This document shows, piece after piece, positions 30,493-36,189 of a stretch of 36,189 nucleotides of DNA. Under the pieces are notes generated by a model that searched no databases, had not been told where the DNA came from, and was given only the letters and a program-made list of their open reading frames with translations. The stretch spans positions 1-36,189 of the forward strand of contig CAMBFG010000014.1 of assembly GCA_945865925.1 (NCBI GenBank), written 5' to 3'. The translations under genes were made by a program, and so were the position numbers. Source of the DNA: Dehalococcoides mccartyi. GTDB lineage: Bacteria > Chloroflexota > Dehalococcoidia > UBA2979. Position 1 is the first letter of the stretch. Every line of letters starts with the position of its first letter.

Positions 30493-30978
30493 CTACCGCT
30501 CGATCTCTTCGATCAGCGCGACCGCCATCGCAGCGATCGCTTCGCCGCTGCCGAGGCTGCCGAAGCGCTCGTTCGTCGTCGCCTTCACGTTCACCGATCC
30601 GACCGGCAGGCCGAGCGTCTGGGCAATGCACTCGCGCATCGCCTCGATGTGTGGCGCGAGGCGAGGGCGTTCCGCGATCACCGTCGTGTCCACGTTCTGG
30701 ATGCGGAAGCCACGCGCGCCGATCAGTCGCTGCACCCGCTTCAGCAGTTCGCGACTGTCGATGCCGCGCGTGTCCGGGTCGCCCGGTGGGAAGTGCTGTC
30801 CGATGTCGCCCTCGCCGGCCGCGCCGAGCAGCGCGTCGATCAGCGCGTGGATCAACGCATCACCGTCCGAGTGCCCTTCAAGTTGTGGTGCTTCCTCGAT
30901 CTCAACGCCGCCGAGGCGCAACCGCGTGTCGCCGTCCGTGCGAAAGCGATGCAGGTCATAGCCGATCCCCACGCGCAT
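30493..30978 (-). CDS. ispF: 2-C-methyl-D-erythritol 2,4-cyclodiphosphate synthase IspF
   Basis: A 161-residue enzyme of the MEP isoprenoid pathway that cyclises CDP-methylerythritol 2-phosphate. GIGYDLHRF holds the zinc-binding Asp and His; EGHSDGDALIHALIDALLGAAGEGDIG and VNVKATTNERFGSLGSGEAIAA are the family's strongest motifs. ATG 30978 has GGGAGGTC 7 nt upstream; the open frame to 31443 is antisense noise inside ispD. The start lies 2 bp after the ispD stop, so the two are co-transcribed in pathway order. Confidence 0.95.
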   Translation of the reverse strand: MRVGIGYDLHRFRTDGDTRLRLGGVEIEEAPQLEGHSDGDALIHALIDALLGAAGEGDIGQHFPPGDPDTRGIDSRELLKRVQRLIGARGFRIQNVDTTVIAERPRLAPHIEAMRECIAQTLGLPVGSVNVKATTNERFGSLGSGEAIAAMAVALIEEIER

Positions 30979-30980
30979 CG

Positions 30981-31691
30981 TCAGACCTCCCGGTGTACCC
31001 CTGCGGCGAGCAGGGCGCGTGCGACCGTCAGGTCGGTCGGTGTCGTGACCTTCATATTCGCAGGGTCGCCCGGTACGACGAAGACCGAGGTACCCAGCCA
31101 CTCCACCATCGCCGCGTCGTCCGTCACGTCCCCCGTCACCTCGGCGTGTGCGCGACGCAGCAGCGGCCCCGCGAACCCCTGCGGCGTCTGCACGGCCCGC
31201 AGCGAGGACCGTTCCACCGTCGCGAGGATGCGGCCTGAGCCGTCGATGTGCTTCACCGTGTCCGTCACTGCAATACCGGGGATTGCCGCGCCGTGCCGGT
31301 GCGCACCCTCGAGGACCCGCCGCGCGAGATCTGCCGTGACGAACGGCCTCGCCCCGTCGTGGACGAGATACCACGCCGCGTCCGGTGCCGCCGCGATCGC
31401 CGCGGCGACCGAGTCCTGCCGCCGCCGGCCACCCGGCACACACATCACGTGGACGCCACGGCGTGCGGCATCCGAGGCGTACGTGGTGAACTCCGCGTAC
31501 CGCTCGACGGGCCCCGCCACCACCAGCGTCTGTACGCCCTCGATCGCCCCCAGCGTCTCGATGCTGTGCGCGATCAGCGGCCGCCCACCGAGGTCTGCCC
31601 AGATCTTGTCGACGCCTCCCATGCGCGAGGATGCCCCCGCGGCGAGGACGATGACAGCAAGACCGCCTGCGGGGACATCAGAGGGTGGCAT
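30981..31691 (-). CDS. ispD: 2-C-methyl-D-erythritol 4-phosphate cytidylyltransferase IspD
   Basis: A 236-residue nucleotidyltransferase of the MEP pathway, making CDP-methylerythritol. The nucleotide loop VLAAGASSRMGGVDK and the substrate segments VHDGARPFV, VTDTVK and QTPQGF are typical. Length is normal. At ATG 31691 a TAGGAT box (31703-31698) lies only 6 nt upstream; the same bases could act as a weak AGGA ribosome binding site. ispF follows at 2 bp. Confidence 0.95.
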   Translation of the reverse strand: MPPSDVPAGGLAVIVLAAGASSRMGGVDKIWADLGGRPLIAHSIETLGAIEGVQTLVVAGPVERYAEFTTYASDAARRGVHVMCVPGGRRRQDSVAAAIAAAPDAAWYLVHDGARPFVTADLARRVLEGAHRHGAAIPGIAVTDTVKHIDGSGRILATVERSSLRAVQTPQGFAGPLLRRAHAEVTGDVTDDAAMVEWLGTSVFVVPGDPANMKVTTPTDLTVARALLAAGVHREV

Positions 31692-31876
31692 CGCGTCATC
31701 CTATCGCGCGGGTGTCCCGCGAGACGTCGGCGAGAAAAGGAGCGTGAGACCGCAGAGGTCATCAGGCCGAACAGCAGAGACGAGTACACCCCATCACGAT
31801 CACGAGGAGTGTCATCGTCGCTGAGTCGTCATAACATGAGAGCGGTCGCATCCCGCCAGCGGCCGCCTGGAGCCTT

Positions 31877-32158
31877 GTGGGAAGTCTCGAATCTGCCGCC
31901 GCCGCCTCACTCTGTCCTCAGGGCTGCTACTGGCCCTGCGAGCATCGAGGCGCCCTCCAGCACGACGCGCGTCCCACCACCGCCGCCCCCATGCCCGTTC
32001 ATGACGACCAGGGCCAACCGCTCCGCCGCTGCCGGACCTGCGGAGGCACCTTCTACTCGCTCCTCGTCCACGCCCGCGAGCACGAACGCCTGCGCACCCT
32101 CGGCTTCATGCCAGAGCGCTACCCGAAGCAGTGGCCCGTCGTCCTGCCGAGGCCGTAG
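31877..32158 (+). CDS. Small zinc-finger-like protein
   Basis: A 93-residue hypothetical protein. It has one C2H2-like pattern, C-x2-C-x8-H-x3-H (CRTCGGTFYSLLVHAREH), that could bind zinc, and further N-terminal Cys/His (CPQGCYWPCEH). The GTG at 31877 has GGAG 4 nt upstream; ATG 31991 would keep the finger but has no ribosome binding site. It is a lone plus-strand gene between minus-strand ispD and cysS, ending 10 bp from the cysS stop. I do not recognise a family; the length and composition look coding. Confidence 0.5.
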   Translation: MGSLESAAAASLCPQGCYWPCEHRGALQHDARPTTAAPMPVHDDQGQPLRRCRTCGGTFYSLLVHAREHERLRTLGFMPERYPKQWPVVLPRP

Positions 32159-32168
32159 TCGAAAGCGG

Positions 32169-33626
32169 CTAGCGCCGCACGCTCCAGCGCGTCCCGCCGG
32201 CGCCATCCTCGAGCGTCACGCCGAGGGCATCGAGTTCCGTGCGGATGGTGTCCGCGAGCGCCCAGTCCTTCTCGGTCCGGGCCGCCACGCGTCGCTCCAA
32301 CAGCGCATCGATCGTGCTCGCGACATCCTTGCCGCTGCACACCACGTTCAACCTGGACGCCAGCTTCGCGAACGGTACCGGGTCGAGCCGTGCCGAGGCC
32401 TCGTCCGCCGCCCGCTCGACCAGCGTGAGGCCGAGCACACCCGCCAGCAGCCGCAGAGTCGCCTGGGCGACCTCGATGTCCTCGTCCGCGTCGCGCCCGC
32501 GGTTGATCGCGCGTGCGAGGTCGAACAGCGCCGCGAGCGCCTGCGGTGTGCCGAGGTCATCTTCCATCGCCTCGATGAACCGCTCGCGCGTCGCCCGCGC
32601 GTCGATCGAGGAGGGCTTGCCACCGTCGCCGGGACGCAGCGCTGCTGTCAGCCGCTCGATGCCGGACACCGCCGCTGCCATCGCCTCGTCCGTGAGGTTG
32701 TTCGGCTGGCGGTACTTCGAGGACAGCACGTACATCCGGATCGCGTCCGGCGACCAGCGCTCGAGGGCTTCGGCGACGTTGACGACGTTGCCGAGGGACT
32801 TCGACATCTTCTCGCCGTCGCGTTGCACCATCCCGTTGTGCATCCAGATGTTGGCGAACGCATGGCCCGGCGCGTGCGTCGCCGCCTCTGCCTGGGCGAT
32901 CTCGTTTTCGTGGTGCGGGAAGATCAGGTCGACGCCACCACCGTGGATGTCGAAGCGGTCGCCCAGGTAGCGGCGCGCCATCGCGGAGCACTCGATGTGC
33001 CACCCGGGGCGGCCCTTCCCCCAGGGCGACTCCCATGCCGGCTCGCCGGGCTTCTGCGCCTTCCACAGCGCGAAGTCCAGCGCGAACTCCTTCGTCTCGC
33101 CCGGTTCGAAGCGCGTGCCGCTGCGCAGGTCATCGATGTTGCGGTGCGACAACTTGCCGTAGTCGGCCTTCTCGCGCACGCGGTAGTACACGTCGCCGCC
33201 TGCGGTCACATACGCGATGCCGTTCGTGACGATCTCCTCGATCATCCCGATGATGTTGTCGATCTCCTGCGTCACACGAGGCCGCACGTCCGGCAGCGTC
33301 AGGCCCAGCGCCTGCTGCTCCTGCTCCCACTGCTCGATGTTCGCGTTCGCGAGTTCGAGCGGGTCGCGCTCCTGCTGTGCTGCGCGGTCGATCAGTTTGT
33401 CGTCCACGTCGGTGTAGTTGGAGACGAAGGTGACCTCGTGCCCACCGGCCGGATTGCCGCGCCAGCGCAAGTACCGCACGAGTACGTCGTAGACCATGAG
33501 CGACATCGCGTGGCCCACGTGGGCGGAGTCGTACGGCGTGACGCCGCAGACGTAGAGGCCGATCCGGCCAGGGGTGACGGGGACGAGTTCTTCGAGGGCG
33601 CCGGTGAGGGTGTTCTGCAACCTCAC
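32169..33626 (-). CDS. cysS: Cysteinyl-tRNA synthetase CysS
   Basis: A 485-residue class I synthetase charging tRNA-Cys. The HIGH-type motif is AHVGHAMS and the KMSKS motif GEKMSKSLG. Zinc ligands are in YVCGVTPYD, HIECSAM and HHENEIAQ. The length is close to the family's. GTG 33626 overlaps the cysE stop in GTGA and has GGGAG about 9 nt upstream; the frame further upstream to 33749 lies antisense in cysE and is not coding. cysE-cysS pairing links cysteine synthesis to its use. Confidence 0.96.
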   Translation of the reverse strand: MRLQNTLTGALEELVPVTPGRIGLYVCGVTPYDSAHVGHAMSLMVYDVLVRYLRWRGNPAGGHEVTFVSNYTDVDDKLIDRAAQQERDPLELANANIEQWEQEQQALGLTLPDVRPRVTQEIDNIIGMIEEIVTNGIAYVTAGGDVYYRVREKADYGKLSHRNIDDLRSGTRFEPGETKEFALDFALWKAQKPGEPAWESPWGKGRPGWHIECSAMARRYLGDRFDIHGGGVDLIFPHHENEIAQAEAATHAPGHAFANIWMHNGMVQRDGEKMSKSLGNVVNVAEALERWSPDAIRMYVLSSKYRQPNNLTDEAMAAAVSGIERLTAALRPGDGGKPSSIDARATRERFIEAMEDDLGTPQALAALFDLARAINRGRDADEDIEVAQATLRLLAGVLGLTLVERAADEASARLDPVPFAKLASRLNVVCSGKDVASTIDALLERRVAARTEKDWALADTIRTELDALGVTLEDGAGGTRWSVRR

Positions 33627-34336
33627 CCGAGCGTCTCCCGGCCGTCTCCGGTCGCGCTCTGCTCGTTGTGCTTGCGCTGGGCTTCGTACGACGTGATCTC
33701 GGCTTCGAGGCTGGTGATCCGCCGTTCGAGCGCGTCGATGCGGTCCCACTCGGGGTCAGGCAGCCGCTCGATCGTGTCGTTGCTGCGGTTGGCGTATGCG
33801 ATCACGTGCCCCGGCACACCCACAACGGTCGCCCCCGGCGGTACCGAGGACACGACCACGGACCCGGCGCCGATCTTCGCGCCCGCACCGATGGTGATCG
33901 CGCCGATCAACTTCGCGCCCGCGCCCACGAGCACGTCGTCCTCGAGGGTGGGGTGCCGCTTCTCGTGGAGCGTCGAAGTGCCACCCAGGGTGACCCCCTG
34001 CAGGATGTGGCAGCGGTCGCCGATCTCGGCCGTCTCGCCGATCACGACACCCATTCCGTGGTCGATGAAGAGGAATCGCCCGATGTGCGCCTTCGGGTGG
34101 ATGTCCACCCCAGTCGTGAACCGTGCCGTGTTCGCCACCAGCCGTGCGACCAGCGGGAACCCGGCGGCATCCACGCGCTGGGCGATTCGGTGGGCGATCA
34201 GCGCGTGTACGCCCGGATAGGTCAGCAGCACCTCGAGCGCCGAGCGTGCGGCGGGGTCCCGCTCCATCGCAGCGTGAATGTCTTCGCGCACACCATCGAG
34301 GAATCCCACGAGCGTCGCCTTCGGGGCCAGCGCCAC
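33623..34336 (-). CDS. cysE: Serine O-acetyltransferase CysE
   Basis: A 237-residue enzyme that acetylates serine with acetyl-CoA, the first step of cysteine synthesis. The left-handed beta-helix hexapeptide region is seen (GVDIHPKAHIGRFLFIDHGMGVVIGETAEIGDRCHILQGVTLGGT, with IDHGMGVVIGE typical). The C-terminus has an extra charged helix (WDRIDALERRITSLEAEITSYEAQ) and lacks the usual feedback-peptide ending, so regulation may differ. GTG 34336 is the likely start; the ribosome binding site is unclear, with GTG 34309 as an alternative. The stop overlaps the cysS start. Confidence 0.92.
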   Translation of the reverse strand: MALAPKATLVGFLDGVREDIHAAMERDPAARSALEVLLTYPGVHALIAHRIAQRVDAAGFPLVARLVANTARFTTGVDIHPKAHIGRFLFIDHGMGVVIGETAEIGDRCHILQGVTLGGTSTLHEKRHPTLEDDVLVGAGAKLIGAITIGAGAKIGAGSVVVSSVPPGATVVGVPGHVIAYANRSNDTIERLPDPEWDRIDALERRITSLEAEITSYEAQRKHNEQSATGDGRETLG

Positions 34337-34412
34337 CCCCTGGGGAGGGGCTCGCGCTTACCAATAGTAGCGCGCCTGTCGTTGACCGCAGCGCCTCGTC
34401 CGGGGTGGGCGC

Positions 34413-35360
34413 CTACCGCCCGGGCGCCGGATCCACGCCGAGGTTTGCCGCCTCCGCCGACAGGATCGACGTGCGGATCTGCTGGGCGATGTCGGAGACC
34501 GCGCCCGGGTTGTTTGGCATGAAGATGACCGTCGACTTGGAGCCGGCGGCGATCTCCTTCTGGGTGTCCATCCACTGGCCGAGCAGCAGCAGGTCCATCA
34601 GCGAGCGCTCGTCCACGCGGTCATCCGCGTTCGTCCCGCGCACCAGTTCGACGGAGTCACGCAGGCCCTGCGCGATCGCCTTCCGCTGGTTGGCGAGCCC
34701 TTCGCCCTGCAGTTTCTTGCTCTCCGCCTCGGCCTCCGCCTGCTTCACGAGGGTGATCCGGTTCGCCTCGGCGCGCTGCACGGCTGCCTCGCGTTCGCGG
34801 TGGGCGGCCTGCACCTCGTTCATCGCGACCTTCACTCGTTCGTCCGGGTCGATGTCGTTCACGAGCACGTTGACGATCTCGTAGCCGTACTGCTCCATGC
34901 GCCCGGTGAGGTCGGTGTCGACGGCGGTGGCGATCGAGTCCTTGTTCTCGAACGCCTCTTCGAGGGTCATGATCGGCACCTGGGCGCGCACCACATCGAA
35001 CACGTACGACTCGATCTGACGCTGGTGGTCCGTCAGGCGGTAGACGGCGTCCTGAATCCGGTCTTCCCGGACCTGGTACTGGATGACGATGGCCAGTTCG
35101 ACGAAGACGTTGTCCTTCGACTTGCTCTCGACGGTGACATCGAGCTGCTGCACCCGGAGACTGACGCGCTGGTTGATGCGGTCGATGATCGGGATCTTGA
35201 ATCCCAGTCCGGCGTCCGCGAGCCGCAGGAACTTCCCGAACCGCTCGATGACGGCGGCGGTCTGCTGCTCCACCGTGAAGAGCGCACTCGAGAGCACCCA
35301 GATCGCGATGACAGCGAGGGTGACGAGGGCGATCAGCGGTATGAATGACGACGGCGACAC
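34413..35360 (-). CDS. SPFH/band 7 (stomatin-like) membrane protein
   Basis: A 315-residue protein with one N-terminal transmembrane segment (residues about 6-27) and an SPFH domain (VEQQTAAVIERFGKFLRLADAGLGFKIPIID, then the dimer-forming SLRVQQLDVTVESKSKDNVFVELAIVIQYQV). A coiled coil rich in Ala, Glu and Gln (EREAAVQRAEANRITLVKQAEAEAESKK) follows. Such proteins form membrane microdomain scaffolds and often work with proteases; no NfeD partner is in the window. GTG 35360 has GGGAGG 6 nt upstream. cysE follows 76 bp downstream on the same strand. Confidence 0.9.
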   Translation of the reverse strand: MSPSSFIPLIALVTLAVIAIWVLSSALFTVEQQTAAVIERFGKFLRLADAGLGFKIPIIDRINQRVSLRVQQLDVTVESKSKDNVFVELAIVIQYQVREDRIQDAVYRLTDHQRQIESYVFDVVRAQVPIMTLEEAFENKDSIATAVDTDLTGRMEQYGYEIVNVLVNDIDPDERVKVAMNEVQAAHREREAAVQRAEANRITLVKQAEAEAESKKLQGEGLANQRKAIAQGLRDSVELVRGTNADDRVDERSLMDLLLLGQWMDTQKEIAAGSKSTVIFMPNNPGAVSDIAQQIRTSILSAEAANLGVDPAPGR

Positions 35361-35434
35361 GGGGGCCTCCCGGCTCCTGCCGTCATCCCGAGGGAACTCG
35401 GTGCGGCTCCCTCGATCCTACGCCGACCGGACGG

Positions 35435-35461
35435 CCTTCTCCTCGCAACCAGGGGAGAAGG
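35435..35461. other. Intergenic hairpin between SPFH gene and tRNA cluster
   Basis: CCTTCTCC / GGAGAAGG (8 bp, 11-nt loop) in the 284-bp gap between the divergent SPFH gene and tRNA-Thr. It could be a leader structure of the SPFH gene; nothing else is recognised in the gap apart from the tRNA promoter. Confidence 0.3.
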
Positions 35462-35549
35462 TTGAGCAACCTGAGCAGTTCCGGGTGCGCTCGGCTCCCT
35501 CGGACGGGCGCGGAAGGAGGTCTGCGGCCGGCCCAATGTCGCGCTCGCG

Positions 35550-35579
35550 TTGATCGTGGCGAGCGGGCCTCCGTATACT
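35550..35579 (+). promoter_or_regulatory. Promoter of the tRNA-tuf operon
   Basis: TTGATC (35550-35555), an 18-nt spacer and TATACT (35574-35579). The start would be near 35586, about 60 nt before the first tRNA. Confidence 0.65.
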
Positions 35580-35644
35580 TCTCGATGGCCGCCCGGAAGG
35601 GCGGTTGATTCTCTCTGCCGCCCGTCCGATTGGGCTCGCGGTGT

Positions 35645-35719
35645 GCCCGAGTGGCGCAACGGCAGCGCAGCCGCTTTGTAAGCGGAAGGTTGTGGGTTCA
35701 AATCCCTCCTCGGGCTCCA
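35645..35719 (+). tRNA. tRNA-Thr(TGT)
   Basis: Acceptor GCCCGAG pairs with CTCGGGC, discriminator T and encoded CCA. The anticodon loop TTTGTAA gives TGT (reads ACA). T-arm GGGTTCAAATCCC. Length 75 nt. First of three tRNAs ahead of tuf. Confidence 0.95.
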
Positions 35720-35771
35720 AGCCTTCGGGGGCGGCGACCTCGGCCACGGTGGACGGCAGAGTGGAGTTCCC

Positions 35772-35858
35772 GCACGGGTGGGAGAGCGGCTAATTCCAGC
35801 GGTCTGTAAAACCGCCGCCTTAACGGCTACACAGGTTCGAATCCTGTCCCGTGCACCA
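35772..35858 (+). tRNA. tRNA-Tyr(GTA)
   Basis: Acceptor GCACGGG pairs with CCCGTGC, discriminator A, encoded CCA. Anticodon loop CTGTAAA gives GTA. A long variable arm (class II) is present. Length 87 nt. Confidence 0.95.
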
Positions 35859-35894
35859 GAGCGGATTTCCCGGCGACCCAGGACGCCGACTCGG

Positions 35895-35969
35895 GCCCCC
35901 ATAGCTCAGTGGCAGAGCGCGTTCTTGGTAAGAACGAGGTCATGAGTTCAAGTCTCATTGGGGGCTCCA
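35895..35969 (+). tRNA. tRNA-Thr(GGT)
   Basis: Acceptor GCCCCCA pairs with TGGGGGC, discriminator T, encoded CCA. Anticodon loop TTGGTAA gives GGT (reads ACC/ACU). Length 75 nt. It lies 71 bp before tuf. Confidence 0.95.
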
Positions 35970-36040
35970 GCGTCTCGACCGCGAGGCGCGACACACGACA
36001 GCGGGCCGGAACGACACCGGCAAGGGAGTAGGTAGCAGGC

Positions 36041-36189
36041 ATGTCCAAAGGCGTATTCCAGCGGAACAAGCCGCACCTGAACATCGGGACGATTGGTCAC
36101 GTGGACCACGGCAAGACGTCCTTGACGGCGGCGATCACGAAGGTGCTCGCGCTGAAGGGGTTTGCGGACTACTCGAAGTTCGAAGAGAT
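36041..36189 (+). CDS. tuf: Elongation factor Tu, 5' end only
   Basis: The first 49 codons of EF-Tu, the GTPase that brings aminoacyl-tRNA to the ribosome; the window ends inside it. [20 protein letters not shown] is followed by [13 protein letters not shown], the P-loop GHVDHGKT with its Lys-Thr. Purine-rich AGGGAG (36023-36028) is about 12 nt before the ATG. With the tRNA-Thr/Tyr/Thr genes it forms the tRNA-tufB cluster seen in many bacteria, where secE, nusG and rplKAJL often follow. Confidence 0.95.
   Translation, partial: MSKGVFQRNKPHLNIGTIGHVDHGKTSLTAAITKVLALKGFADYSKFEE

Noticed and set aside
31744-31824. 27-codon plus-strand ORF after AAAAGGAGC
   Set aside because: The site is only 1-2 nt from the GTG and the peptide shows no feature; judged chance.
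31248-34220. 990-codon plus-strand open frame over ispD, cysS and cysE
   Set aside because: It crosses several real minus-strand genes and has Arg/Pro/His-rich low-complexity sequence without motifs.

Overview
The window is high-GC bacterial chromosome, about two thirds G+C by eye. It most likely comes from a Chloroflexota lineage (Dehalococcoidia or a relative). Three things point there: two secreted proteins with repeat-like domains I associate from memory with that phylum, a small SWIM-type zinc protein of the same kind, and an archaeal-type fructose-1,6-bisphosphate aldolase/phosphatase. This is inference from family memory; no marker search was possible.

Layout. 1-2,900: two secreted surface proteins and a sortase. 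2,900-5,400: two tRNA-Ser genes, three small proteins and mnmA on the minus strand. 5,400-6,700: a SnoaL-like lipoprotein and the ribosome silencing factor rsfS, which seems to start at a CTG codon and carry an acidic N-terminal extension. 6,670-8,912: an arsenic operon (ArsR-ArsC fusion, a second ArsC, an aquaporin). 8,929-17,678: mostly minus-strand housekeeping genes (rdgB, archaeal-type FBPase, alpha/beta hydrolase, an unknown protein, a phosphotransferase, fabF, folC, a Tat-exported LysM protein) with one plus-strand cupin. 17,800-20,500: a lipoprotein, the SWIM protein with a structured leader, and an ArsR-SRPBCC-reductase operon.

20,500-36,189: the information-processing core. rpoB-rpoC sit behind a strong promoter and a structured leader and end at a clear terminator. 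gdhA, ispD-ispF, a small zinc-finger-like protein, cysE-cysS and an SPFH membrane protein follow. Last come tRNA-Thr(TGT), tRNA-Tyr(GTA), tRNA-Thr(GGT) and the start of tuf, cut by the window edge. The tRNA-tuf order resembles E. coli thrU-tyrU-glyT-thrT-tufB without glyT, while rpoBC is about 7 kb upstream of tuf and not behind rplJL.

Most of the window is ordinary housekeeping DNA and I do not see an obviously new multi-gene system. The best leads are regulatory or structural: the CTG-started acidic RsfS, a leader-ORF-plus-hairpin ahead of the SWIM gene, recurrent -10-like boxes 6-7 nt before ATG codons that lack a ribosome binding site (candidate leaderless genes), the rpoBC leader hairpins, an insertion of about 190 residues in RpoC, and the ArsRC/ArsC/aquaporin operon.
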